Source: Chloroflexota bacterium (GTDB lineage: Bacteria; Chloroflexota; Anaerolineae; Aggregatilineales; Phototrophicaceae). Taken from it: a stretch of DNA of 50,107 bases. The stretch spans positions 1 to 50,107 of the forward strand of contig JAPOWG010000080.1 in NCBI GenBank assembly GCA_026707745.1. Reading direction: 5' to 3'. A model generated the notes under the pieces. That model saw nothing but the letters and a program-made list of their open reading frames with translations, had not been told where the DNA came from and searched no databases. Shown here piece after piece: positions 42,898 through 50,107 of the stretch; position 1 is the stretch's first letter; every line of letters starts with the position of its first letter. The position numbers and the translations under genes are program-made.

Positions 42898-43346
42898 TGG
42901 GCGAAGGCGCCGCCGATGATCATCCGGATAGCACAAGACTCGACCCCGCCGCGCACAGCCCGGTTGTGAGCGCCAACCGCTGGCGCAGCCTCATGTACGC
43001 GATCGCGGGATGTCGCTACATGTTCCGCTATCAAAAGAATACCAGGATTCAATTGCTAGCAACGTTCTTTGTCCTGCTGCTGGCGATATGGCTGGAAGTC
43101 AGTCCGAGCGAATGGGCGCTGCTCATTCTCGCGACGAGCATGGTATGGCTGGCCGAGTTTTTTAATGCGGCGGTTGAGGCGGCGGTGAATCTGGCTGTCT
43201 CCGAGCTTCATCCAATGGCAAGGGTTGCCAAGGACGTGGCCGCGGCCGCAGTATTACTGGCCGTGCTAACTTCTATCGCAATTGGGCTAATCATATTTGC
43301 GCCCCCTCTTGTCAAGAGGCTGCAGCCTGTTCCGGGCATTCCATAG
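42894..43346 (+). CDS. Diacylglycerol kinase family protein
   Basis: The 150-residue membrane protein has an amphipathic segment (NRWRSLMYAIAGCRYMFRYQKNTRIQL) and three membrane helices. AEFFNAAVEAAVNL carries the conserved glutamates of the DgkA active site. It should phosphorylate undecaprenol or diacylglycerol in the inner membrane. The ATG at 42894 overlaps the ybeY stop and has GGAGG upstream; a longer frame from 42822 is a shadow of ybeY. Confidence 0.92.
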   Translation: MMGEGAADDHPDSTRLDPAAHSPVVSANRWRSLMYAIAGCRYMFRYQKNTRIQLLATFFVLLLAIWLEVSPSEWALLILATSMVWLAEFFNAAVEAAVNLAVSELHPMARVAKDVAAAAVLLAVLTSIAIGLIIFAPPLVKRLQPVPGIP

Positions 43347-43435
43347 CGCTTCAGATGGCTTTGGTCTTGACTCTTGAAAAGCCCAGTCCGGCAGCAATCG
43401 CATGCGGCGCTCGCGCGAGTTGCGGGCTATTCTTA

Positions 43436-43464
43436 TTAGTACGAAACTGTAACTGTGCTATACT
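43436..43464 (+). promoter_or_regulatory. Possible promoter of the GH18-like gene
   Basis: TTAGTA (43436-43441), 17 bp, then TATACT (43459-43464) with a TGC extension. The 5' leader of about 180 nt would contain repeat copy C. Confidence 0.45.
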
Positions 43465-43545
43465 GTTGAAGTCGTAAAGGCGCGCGAGATCTTTCGGTTT
43501 TGTCCATGTCCATGCTCGAAAGCACAGCCAGGTGCATTTACTCTG

Positions 43546-43610
43546 CAGCGGCTCGGCGCGCAACCGGCGAAATATTCTGTCGCGTCCACAGAAAACAACA
43601 AACTCATTCC
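43546..43610. repeat. Dispersed repeat, copy C (shortened)
   Basis: AGCGGCTCGGCGCGCAACCG and GGCGAAA match the first part of copy A, followed after a gap of about 8 missing bases by TGTCGCGTCCACAGAAAACAA. It lies in the leader of the GH18-like gene. Confidence 0.65.
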
Positions 43611-43651
43611 GCTCGCGCGGATGGCGGTTCATTAAACCAGAGAGTGTGCTA

Positions 43652-44776
43652 GTGGCCTTCATCATCAAACTGTTTCGCAGGCAAAAGCCGACGACAAGTT
43701 CTAAACGTCGGCGAGGGCGGGCGGTTTCGACTTCGCCAAGACTGAGCGAACCAAAGACGGCGGACCCAAAATGGCGAATTTTCTTTGGCATTCCAGCCGG
43801 TATCTTGCTTGTCGCAGGCGTCGTAGTCGGCTTGGGGGCCTTAAAGGGTGGAGAAACTGTCACATATGACAATGGCATCTGGCTCGACAGATCCTGGACG
43901 CGCGAGAGGGTCGATGACGCCAGAATCAGCGAGTTTGCCGGTCGGCTGAAACAGAATCAGATCGGGAAACTTTATGCCTACGCCAGCACCTTGAATATCG
44001 ACGGTCGTTGGACCGGTGGCGCCCAAGGCACGGGCAGCTTTATGGAGTCGCGGGCGGATGTCGCCAACTTTGTCGGGAGATTCAAAGAGCGGCATCAAGA
44101 AGCGGCGATTTACGCCTGGATCGAGATCTGGGCGAACCTCGACCCCGCGGATGGGTATCGCCTGGATAGCATGGCATTGCACGAAAATGTCGCGGATTTC
44201 AGTCGGTTGCTAGTCGAAGACCTGGGCTTCGACGGCATCTTGCTCGATGTCAAACCGCTCTTCGACGAGAACGATGACTTTATCCGACTCATACGCAGCG
44301 TGCGGTCCGCTATCGGCATCGAGAGACCTATCGCTGTAGCTGTACCCGCGGATTTGACGCCGACCGACCCGGGGCTGGTCCCGCTGCCATCCATAGCGCC
44401 GGGCACAATGTGGTCGTCCAACTATAAGCGACGCGTTATGGTTTCCGCCGATGAAGTCGTGCTGCTCATGTACCAGAGCTACCGGCAGGACACGCTGGAC
44501 TACATCAATTGGGTGGCGTACCACGTCGAAACCTACATCAATCTGCTCGGAGGCGACACGCGTATTCTGGTCAGCATCCCCAACTATGGTGGACCGAGCG
44601 CGGCCCACAACCCCTCGGTTGAAACAATGTCAGCCGCGCTGGATGGTGTTATACTCGGCGTGTCTCGGTTGGCGGAAGACGACAAGTCCCGGTTAACCGG
44701 CGTGGCAATCTTTTCCGACGAATACCTCGATGAGTCTCAATGGAATCTTTATCGCGAGACCTGGTTGCAGCGTTAA
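43652..44776 (+). CDS. GH18-like TIM-barrel protein, probably inactive
   Basis: The 374-residue protein has a basic N-terminus, one membrane helix (IFFGIPAGILLVAGVVVGLGAL), then an extracytoplasmic barrel. LGFDGILLDVKPLFDENDDFIRLIRSVRSAIG occupies the place of the family-18 glycoside hydrolase signature DGxxxDxE, but the catalytic Glu is Lys201. VVLLMYQSYR and ILVSIPNYGG are other barrel strands. It may bind glycan at the surface without cleaving it. A GTG start at 43652 is chosen; GTG 43646 or the longer frame from 43532, which translates repeat copy C, are less likely. Confidence 0.75.
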   Translation: MAFIIKLFRRQKPTTSSKRRRGRAVSTSPRLSEPKTADPKWRIFFGIPAGILLVAGVVVGLGALKGGETVTYDNGIWLDRSWTRERVDDARISEFAGRLKQNQIGKLYAYASTLNIDGRWTGGAQGTGSFMESRADVANFVGRFKERHQEAAIYAWIEIWANLDPADGYRLDSMALHENVADFSRLLVEDLGFDGILLDVKPLFDENDDFIRLIRSVRSAIGIERPIAVAVPADLTPTDPGLVPLPSIAPGTMWSSNYKRRVMVSADEVVLLMYQSYRQDTLDYINWVAYHVETYINLLGGDTRILVSIPNYGGPSAAHNPSVETMSAALDGVILGVSRLAEDDKSRLTGVAIFSDEYLDESQWNLYRETWLQR

Positions 44777-44791
44777 GCCCCCGCGCCTGAA

Positions 44792-45622
44792 ATGCCTGCC
44801 ATTGTTCGCCGACTTAGCCCTCGCGGCTTGGAAAAAGTGGACTATGCGGCAAGCAGCCTTGCCGAGGCTGTCGCTTTCGAACCATTCGACGGCGTATATA
44901 CGGTGGGCAATACTTGGCAATGTACAAAAACGCTGCTTTTTGACGCGCACCTGGATCGTCTTGAGGCCTCCGCACGATACCAGCGCATTCCACTCGATTA
45001 CGATCGTCAGCAATTGAAAGCTGCGCTGAGAGCGATGATATTGGCGTCGGATTTCGGAGATGTCCGATTTCGCATTTCCATACCAACATCGCGGCCGGAC
45101 AGTCTATTGATTTCGCTTGAACCTTATGATCCTCCCGATGACGCGCTTGTCCGGCAAGGGGTCCGATGCGTCACTTCCGGAGTTGAGCAACGGAAAGGGC
45201 CGTCGGCCAAAACCAGCGACTGGATGCACATCCGAGCAAAACTGCAGGACGCGATAGCGCCGGGGATCTACGAGATCATCTTGTTAGATGAAAGTGGATT
45301 CATGTTGGAAGGGGCCTCCAGTAATTTCTACGCGATCGTTGATGGAAGACTCTACACAGCCGGCAGCGGCATACTCGCGGGTATTTCCCGCCGGATCGTT
45401 CTCGAGGTCTGCCGGGAGATCTTGCCGCTTCGTCTGCAAGCGCCGCATATCGATGATTTGCCGGGGTTGCATGAAGCCTTTCTCACCAGCAGCAGCCGGG
45501 GCCTTATCCCCATTGTCGAGATCGACGGCCGCCCTATAGGCGACGGCGCGGTCGGGGGAAACAGCTTAGAGTTGCGTCGAGCATATGAACGCTGGGTCGC
45601 AGAACACTTGGAAGAACTCTAA
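44792..45622 (+). CDS. Class IV aminotransferase / aminodeoxychorismate lyase-like
   Basis: The 276-residue fold-type IV PLP enzyme has the lysine in SAKTSDWMHIRAKLQDA, the Glu in GFMLEGASSNFYAI, and the phosphate-binding SSSRGLIPI and GNSLELRRAYERWV near the end. The family includes branched-chain and D-amino acid aminotransferases and 4-amino-4-deoxychorismate lyase. The middle of the motif (KTSDW in place of KT-x-Y) leaves the choice open. The stop overlaps the next start. Confidence 0.87.
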   Translation: MPAIVRRLSPRGLEKVDYAASSLAEAVAFEPFDGVYTVGNTWQCTKTLLFDAHLDRLEASARYQRIPLDYDRQQLKAALRAMILASDFGDVRFRISIPTSRPDSLLISLEPYDPPDDALVRQGVRCVTSGVEQRKGPSAKTSDWMHIRAKLQDAIAPGIYEIILLDESGFMLEGASSNFYAIVDGRLYTAGSGILAGISRRIVLEVCREILPLRLQAPHIDDLPGLHEAFLTSSSRGLIPIVEIDGRPIGDGAVGGNSLELRRAYERWVAEHLEEL

Positions 45623-46017
45623 TGCGGAAGCTGAACAAGCTGCGGGGCGCGCTTGATCTTCTCGTTTCCATCCGCGACCTGACGACAGTGTCTCGCAACT
45701 ACCAATGGGAGGTTCGGGCCCCCAGCAGCTTCTACCTGGAAGCGGAATACGCAGAAGTCAACCTGTCACGGTCCGAGGACAATCACCTCTATGTCAGTGT
45801 GAGATTGCGCGCGTCCATGAGCTGGAAGCTGGCAACTGAAAGGGATGACGCCGGTGTTTACGTCGTCCTCAAGCGCAAGCCCCTCATCGGCAATATCGGT
45901 CGCGCGCGCTTTCACGTGCGGGTCCCGCGCGGGGTTCATATTAGCCTGCAACTGGAAAACTCCCTCCTTTGCCTCAAGGACCTCGCAGGCGCTTTGGATT
46001 TGCCGCCGGAGGCCTAA
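45622..46017 (+). CDS. Hypothetical protein
   Basis: I do not recognise this 131-residue protein. It is beta-rich (LEAEYAEVNLSRSEDNHLYVSVRLRA, ARFHVRVPRGVHISLQLENSLLCLKDLAGALDLPPE), recalling the beta-helical DUF4097-type adhesin proteins where short turns repeat. There is no signal peptide. The ATG overlaps the aminotransferase stop by 1 bp, so the two are coupled. Confidence 0.7.
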   Translation: MRKLNKLRGALDLLVSIRDLTTVSRNYQWEVRAPSSFYLEAEYAEVNLSRSEDNHLYVSVRLRASMSWKLATERDDAGVYVVLKRKPLIGNIGRARFHVRVPRGVHISLQLENSLLCLKDLAGALDLPPEA

Positions 46018-46093
46018 GTCCAAGCACCCGCATTTGACTCTCATATACTGGCAGGTGGCATTCATAAGAATAGTGATCGACTAACATAGCTGC

Positions 46094-46122
46094 TTGAAAA
46101 GTCGTGTAAGCTGTGCTAGCTT
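46094..46122 (+). promoter_or_regulatory. Promoter of the sulfurtransferase leader
   Basis: TTGAAA (46094-46099), exactly 17 bp, then TAGCTT (46117-46122). Transcription would start at 46128-46130, on the ATG of the leader ORF. Confidence 0.65.
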
Positions 46123-46128
46123 ATGTCC

Positions 46129-46191
46129 ATGAGCAAACGCAGACGACTAGAAATGAGAATCACATGCTGTTGTAGGGATACCGACGACTAG
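46129..46191 (+). CDS. Polycysteine leader peptide, apparently leaderless
   Basis: A 20-codon ORF, MSKRRRLEMRIT then three consecutive Cys codons (TGC TGT TGT, 46165-46173), then RDTDD and TAG. The ATG at 46129 is 7 nt after the -10 box, so the mRNA would begin at or next to the start codon. A shorter frame from the internal ATG at 46153 has the same Cys run. In mycobacteria, leaderless polycysteine ORFs upstream of sulfurtransferase genes are known cysteine-responsive attenuators; this layout is the same in a different phylum. GGCGGG at the stop codon can pair with CCCGCC in the terminator. Confidence 0.75.
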   Translation: MSKRRRLEMRITCCCRDTDD

Positions 46192-46236
46192 GCGGGATTG
46201 TTTGCTTTGCCAGCAACACGGTTGTTCGAAACCAAG

Positions 46237-46264
46237 AAGTCAACCCGCCAAGGTTGGCTTTTTT
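46237..46264 (+). terminator. Attenuator terminator ahead of the sulfurtransferase
   Basis: AAGTCAACC pairs with GGTTGGCTT (9 bp including one G-U) around CGCCAA, with six T at 46259-46264. It lies 67 nt before the sulfurtransferase start. CCCGCC in its 5' arm and loop can alternatively pair with GGCGGG at 46191-46196; GGTTG at 46220-46224 can pair with CAACC at 46241-46245. Confidence 0.75.
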
Positions 46265-46331
46265 GATTGCAGACATGGTACGAACCGCCGGCAGGATTCC
46301 GATCAAATATGTTGAAGAAGGAGCGTGAAGA

Positions 46332-47192
46332 ATGAGTGATATCAACAGTCGTGGCTACACCAATCCCGATAAACTTGTATCTACGGACTGGGTCGCCGCA
46401 AACTTGAACGAGACTGGTATCCGCATAATCGAATCGAACGAGGACCCCCTGCTCTATCCGAGCGGACATATTCCCGGCGCGGTTGAGGTGGACTGGGTGA
46501 AGGACCTCAACGATCCGCTGCGGCGCGACTACCTGGACAAATCCGGTTTTGAGGCGCTGGCCAGCCGCATCGGCATCACCCCGGAAACGACGGTCGTTTT
46601 CTACGGCGACAAGAGCAATTGGTGGGCGACTTATGCGCTTTGGGTATTTGAGCTATTCGGTCACAGCAATGCCAAGATTATGGATGGCGGTCGCCTGAAA
46701 TGGGCTGAAGAGGGACGCGAGCTTACCCGCGAAAAACCGAGTATCAGTCCAACATCATACAGCGCGCCGGAACGCGATGACAGCCAAATCCGCGCATTCC
46801 GCGCCGGCGTACTGGCGCATATTCAGGTTAATGGACAATTGGTGGACGTCCGCAGCCCGGGCGAATACAGCGGAGAGAAACTGCACATGGAGGGTTACCC
46901 GCAAGAGGGCGCGGTACGCGGCGGGCATATCCCGGGCGCGGATAATGTTCCCTGGTCCCGCGCCGCCAATGAGGACGGTACCTTCAAGACCGCCGCGGAA
47001 CTGCGAGCGATTTACCTCGACGAGATCGGCCTGAACCCGGGACAGCCCACGGTCGCCTACTGCCGCATTGGCGAGCGCAGCAGCCATACCTGGTTTGTGT
47101 TGACCAATCTGCTCGGTTTCTCCGACGTGCGCAATTACGATGGTTCCTGGACCGAATGGGGCAACAGCGTCGGCCTCCCCATCGAAAAATAG
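46332..47192 (+). CDS. Thiosulfate sulfurtransferase (rhodanese)
   Basis: The 286-residue protein has two rhodanese domains. The C-terminal one carries the active Cys244 in [12 protein letters not shown], the thiosulfate sulfurtransferase loop. The N-terminal domain has [19 protein letters not shown] and [11 protein letters not shown] and lacks the Cys. It takes sulfur from thiosulfate to form an enzyme persulfide. AAGGAG lies 10 nt before the ATG. It is followed by SufE and preceded by a cysteine attenuator, so cysteine limitation should raise its expression. Confidence 0.94.
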   Translation: MSDINSRGYTNPDKLVSTDWVAANLNETGIRIIESNEDPLLYPSGHIPGAVEVDWVKDLNDPLRRDYLDKSGFEALASRIGITPETTVVFYGDKSNWWATYALWVFELFGHSNAKIMDGGRLKWAEEGRELTREKPSISPTSYSAPERDDSQIRAFRAGVLAHIQVNGQLVDVRSPGEYSGEKLHMEGYPQEGAVRGGHIPGADNVPWSRAANEDGTFKTAAELRAIYLDEIGLNPGQPTVAYCRIGERSSHTWFVLTNLLGFSDVRNYDGSWTEWGNSVGLPIEK

Positions 47193-47200
47193 CCGGGCGC

Positions 47201-47298
47201 AGCCGCTGGGCGCGTAATCGGCGAATCGTCCACAAGCATGCCGCGCTCACAGAAAATCACGAGCCCTCTCTTTGCATGAGCAAGGGGGCTTGTAAAAT
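47201..47298. repeat. Dispersed repeat, copy B (full length)
   Basis: AGCCGCTGGGCGCGTAATCG to TTTGCATGAGC and the A-rich end. It matches copy A over 80 ungapped bases at 63 positions. It lies between the sulfurtransferase and sufE genes. Confidence 0.85.
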
Positions 47299-47366
47299 TA
47301 GTGACAGTGTCGGGCAAGGCGGAAGCGCCTTGCCCCGGCGCGCCTACAGCTTCAGCAGGTCTCCCG

Positions 47367-47810
47367 ATGCCAGGATATCCGCCTAAACTTCAGGATTACC
47401 TCGACGATTTCGGTTTCATTTCGGCGCGGGATGAGCGCATCGACTTTTTGATCGCCATTTCCGACGAGTTTGAACCCGTTCCGGCTTCGGTCGCCACCAA
47501 GCCCTACGAGGAAGCGCATCGCGTGATCGGCTGCGAATCCGAAGCCTTCGTCTGGGCTATTGATCGCCCGGACGGCACGCTGGATTTTCATTTCGACGTG
47601 CTAAATCCTCAAGGTTTATCGGCCATGGCGATGTGCGCGATCCTCGACCAGTCCTGTTCGGGAGCGCCTTTGGAACAAGTCGCGACCATCAATGGCGACG
47701 TGGTTTTCACGTTTTTCGGCAAAGATATTTCGATGGGCAAGGGCCGAGGCTTGACCGAGATCATCAATGCTGTTGTATATGCGGCAAATCAGCGCCTTGC
47801 CCTGCCATGA
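47367..47810 (+). CDS. sufE: SufE family cysteine-desulfurase acceptor
   Basis: The 147-residue protein has the acceptor Cys56 in VIGCESEAFVW and the SufE core (LQDYLDDFGFISARDERIDFLIAISDEF, KGRGLTEIINAVVY). It receives a persulfide and passes it to Fe-S assembly. The start at 47367 is supported by an AGGT and by the family's usual beginning; a longer frame from 47301 adds residues read from a repeat. Here the donor is probably the preceding sulfurtransferase. The 3' end overlaps the convergent acetyltransferase by 47 bp. Confidence 0.92.
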   Translation: MPGYPPKLQDYLDDFGFISARDERIDFLIAISDEFEPVPASVATKPYEEAHRVIGCESEAFVWAIDRPDGTLDFHFDVLNPQGLSAMAMCAILDQSCSGAPLEQVATINGDVVFTFFGKDISMGKGRGLTEIINAVVYAANQRLALP

Positions 47811-48342
47811 CTCGGTCTGGGTTCTCCAGGAACGATTCGCTTGGCGCGCCGTCGCGAAAGATCGCATCGGTGCCTAACAAACCTTTGTAGGCGTAAGACG
47901 GTTCGGATCCTGGAATGTTCACAGCGTTAACCGCCTTTTCGTAATAGGACGTGGGTCCTGCCCAGCCGATGATACAGTACATATAACCGGCGTTGCGCAT
48001 CTCGTGCAGGCATTTGATCAACAGAGCGGTGCCGATCCCGCGGCCCCGTTCCCGCTCATCAACCCCCGTCGGCCCGAAGAACCCTTTGAACGTTGTATCG
48101 TAACAGGCGAAGCCGAGCAATTGGTCGCGTCGATGCGCCAACACGACCGTCGTCGGATGGCTAGAGAAACCGACACTGGCCTCGCTAGACCAGTAGGGGT
48201 TGAAGTGTTCATCGATCCATTCGGTGACGAGCCGCTTTTCCGGCGTCATACAACGTCTGATCGTGATCCCTTGATCGCGCTGAAAGGCGATCTCGGGTTC
48301 AAGCGGCGGCAATTCGTATAGTTTAACAAGCATATCAGGCAT
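47764..48342 (-). CDS. GNAT family N-acetyltransferase
   Basis: The 192-residue protein has the acetyl-CoA loop GVDERERGRGIGTALLIKCLHEM, with R-x-x-G-I-G, and the motif SYYEKAVNAV. GGAGGG lies 8 nt before the ATG at 48342. The last 15 codons (MAGQGADLPHIQQH) lie antisense to sufE, so the tail may not be conserved. The substrate is unknown. Confidence 0.88.
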   Translation of the reverse strand: MPDMLVKLYELPPLEPEIAFQRDQGITIRRCMTPEKRLVTEWIDEHFNPYWSSEASVGFSSHPTTVVLAHRRDQLLGFACYDTTFKGFFGPTGVDERERGRGIGTALLIKCLHEMRNAGYMYCIIGWAGPTSYYEKAVNAVNIPGSEPSYAYKGLLGTDAIFRDGAPSESFLENPDRVMAGQGADLPHIQQH

Positions 48343-48530
48343 CGTTTATCCCTCCGTATTCGCTACCAACACAAGAAGGCAACCAAAGGAAGACACTCAC
48401 ATCCAGATTCTACATCAATCCGCTGAATTCGGCTGAAGATTTCGATCCATTCTGGCCGGGCGCAATGGCATTAACGGCTGATTGCCGCTATCATTGGCGC
48501 CGACGGAACCCCCGATAAAGGTTAAATCAT

Positions 48531-49655
48531 ATGCCACAGAGACCCGAAACGAATGCGGTTCACAATTCAATAATAGACCGTTCCAGCCGAGCAATTGTCC
48601 CGCCTATTGTCCTTAGCACGACCTTCCAATACGAGACAACCGGCCTGGAGCATGAGCCGGATGAGTTGATCTACACGCGTTATCAGAACCCGAATCGCGC
48701 CGCGCTGGAAGAGGCCATGCGCAAGCTGGAATACGGGGCCGCCGCGCATGCCATCTCCAGTGGATCGGCAGCTATGCTGACGATTTTCCAGGCTTTGCGC
48801 CCGGGCGATCATATCGTGTCCAGCGACGATATGTACTTTGGGATCCGCGTTCAGTTGAAGGAATTCTTCGCCCCTTGGGGGCTAGAAACAAGTTTCGTTG
48901 ATATGAGCGACCTGGCGGCACTTCGCGCCGCTATGCGCCCGAAGACCAGGTTGGTGATCTTTGAATCGCCGACAAATCCGATGATACGCCTGGCGGATAT
49001 CAAGGCGATTAGCGAAATAGCCCACCAACATGGAGCGACAGTTCTGGTCGACAACACGGTAGCGACGCCGGTCGGGCAGAATCCCTTGCAACTCGGCGGC
49101 GATATTGTCGTCAATTCGCTGACCAAATACATCGCGGGCCATCACGATGTGCTGGGCGGCGTCATTGTATTCCGCGAGAATGACGAATTGGCGCAGCGCG
49201 TCATGCGCTTGGTGAGAATCGGCGGTTCGGTCCTGTCGCCGATGAACTGCTGGCTGACACTGCGCGGCATGCAGAGCCTGTCCTATCGCGTGCGCGCCCA
49301 TAGCGAAAATGCCTCGGAAGTCGCGTGTTTCCTGGCGGAACACCCCAAGATAGAGCGCGTGCTCTATCCGCATCATCCCAGCCATCCCCAATATGATCTG
49401 GCCCGGCGGCAAATGCGCGTCGGCAGTGGATTAATGTCGATACAGGTGCGCGGCGGTCGACAAGCCGCCATCGACGTGGTGAACAACCTAAGGCTCTTTA
49501 CCAGCGCAACCAGCTTTGGCGGCACACACAGCCTCATTGAACATCGCGAATCGATTGAAGAGGATTCGAATACACCGTCCAATCTATTGCGCGTTTCCAT
49601 TGGCCTGGAGCACCCGGCCGATCTCATCGCCGACCTCGATCAAGCGCTGCGATGA
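48531..49655 (+). CDS. Cys/Met metabolism PLP-dependent enzyme (cystathionine gamma-synthase/lyase-like)
   Basis: The 374-residue fold-type I enzyme has PPIVLSTTFQYE and YTRYQNPNRAALEEAM near the N-terminus, and the PLP lysine Lys199 in NSLTKYIAGHHDVLGG. SFGGTHSLIEHRESIE near the C-terminus is typical. It could make cystathionine, cleave cystathionine, or release methanethiol; these are not separable here. It follows sulfur-transfer genes and probably supplies or recycles sulfur amino acids. AAAGG precedes the start. Confidence 0.92.
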   Translation: MPQRPETNAVHNSIIDRSSRAIVPPIVLSTTFQYETTGLEHEPDELIYTRYQNPNRAALEEAMRKLEYGAAAHAISSGSAAMLTIFQALRPGDHIVSSDDMYFGIRVQLKEFFAPWGLETSFVDMSDLAALRAAMRPKTRLVIFESPTNPMIRLADIKAISEIAHQHGATVLVDNTVATPVGQNPLQLGGDIVVNSLTKYIAGHHDVLGGVIVFRENDELAQRVMRLVRIGGSVLSPMNCWLTLRGMQSLSYRVRAHSENASEVACFLAEHPKIERVLYPHHPSHPQYDLARRQMRVGSGLMSIQVRGGRQAAIDVVNNLRLFTSATSFGGTHSLIEHRESIEEDSNTPSNLLRVSIGLEHPADLIADLDQALR

Positions 49656-50008
49656 TTTATCACATCACCGGCACTTCGAACTGGGCGGAGGCCCAAGCGT
49701 CCGGGCTCTATAGCGCGCCTTCCCTTGAAACCGAAGGCTTCATTCATTGTTCTTCAATAGACCAGATCTTGCCTGTCGCCAATAGCATGTTTCGGAGCGA
49801 GCGAAATCTGCTGGTCCTGTGCATTGACGAATCAAAACTGGGGGCTCAAGTATTGTGGGAGGCGCCGATTCATCCCAACCCGTCAGCGACCGACGATGTC
49901 TTGTTTCCGCACGTTTATGGACCCGTTGAAGTGGCGGCAGTCAAATGGGTTGCAGATCTGGCCGAGGGCGATAGCGGATTCGCATTGCCCGCAGAACTGC
50001 AGAATTAG
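49652..50008 (+). CDS. DUF952 domain protein
   Basis: The 118-residue protein starts MIYHITGTSNWAEAQASGLY, then EGFIHCSSIDQILPVAN and HVYGPVEVAAV, matching DUF952. The HCS and the DVLFPHVYGP are conserved in the family. The function is unknown. The ATG overlaps the upstream stop by 4 bp, so it should be co-translated with the Cys/Met enzyme. Confidence 0.9.
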   Translation: MIYHITGTSNWAEAQASGLYSAPSLETEGFIHCSSIDQILPVANSMFRSERNLLVLCIDESKLGAQVLWEAPIHPNPSATDDVLFPHVYGPVEVAAVKWVADLAEGDSGFALPAELQN

Positions 50009-50052
50009 TGCCAAGTTAGTCATGCGAAAAAGTGATCTGTCCACACAACCTC

Positions 50053-50107
50053 TGTAGTGGTCTCGAAAAACTGGACACCTAGTTGAGAGAGTATACTAGT
50101 GTGACAG
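50053..50107 (+). mobile_element. Left end of a second copy of the IS3-family element (runs off the right edge)
   Basis: All 55 bases are identical to 22711-22765, starting TGTAGTGGTCTCG. The transposase gene would begin about 16 bp beyond the window. Confidence 0.85.

Noticed and set aside
46018..46331. A metabolite riboswitch upstream of the sulfurtransferase
   Set aside because: No known riboswitch core was recognised, and the polycysteine ORF plus terminator explains the region better.

Overview
The window is a moderately GC-rich bacterial chromosome segment. Its promoters are ordinary sigma70-type: TTGACA-like and TATAAT-like boxes about 17 bp apart occur repeatedly. The gene set suggests a Chloroflexota-like bacterium. 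The reasons are the block mtaB - yqeY - PgpH-type HD hydrolase - ybeY - diacylglycerol kinase, a TgpA-like transglutaminase with a proline/threonine linker, and an excess of enolase-superfamily dehydratases, short-chain dehydrogenases and a sulfatase. This placement is an inference from gene content; no 16S rRNA or ribosomal protein gene is present. No tRNA or CRISPR array was seen.

Layout. 1-5.7 kb: a cut-off sugar-binding protein gene diverges from a five-gene operon (SDR, mandelate-racemase-type dehydratase, APH-type kinase, enolase paralogue, SDR) that looks like an uncharacterised sugar-acid pathway. 5.9-8.0 kb: ClC channel/antiporter with CBS and TrkA-C domains. 8.0-13.2 kb: a second sugar-acid locus with a FadR-type regulator, two further enolase-superfamily dehydratases, a D-2-hydroxyacid dehydrogenase and an RraA-like protein. 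13.2-15.1 kb: a repeat-rich gap, a basic-tailed helix-turn-helix protein and RNase P RNA. 15.2-22.4 kb: acetyltransferase, sulfatase, cold-shock protein, glycosyltransferase, SDR and a two-subunit 2-oxoacid dehydrogenase E1. 22.6-23.0 kb: an IS3-family remnant. 23.1-30.7 kb: TgpA-like protein, then a peptide-type ABC transporter without its ATPases, a cytochrome c lipoprotein and a methyltransferase. 30.9-36.9 kb: aminotransferase, phosphodiester glycosidase, hydrolase, and aspartate kinase with its leader. 37.2-46.0 kb: tRNA modification and housekeeping genes. 46.1-50 kb: a sulfur-transfer cluster (thiosulfate sulfurtransferase, SufE, cystathionine synthase-like enzyme). The window ends inside the left end of a second copy of the IS.

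The most interesting signals are two transcription attenuators outside the obvious genes. The aspartate kinase gene is preceded by a promoter, a 30-residue Thr/Met-rich leader peptide, a 9-nt antiterminator segment complementary to the terminator, and a terminator with a U-tract. The sulfurtransferase gene is preceded by an apparently leaderless 20-codon ORF with three consecutive Cys codons, followed by a terminator. A dispersed repeat family of about 100 bp (four copies) and several perfect palindromes also fill the gaps.
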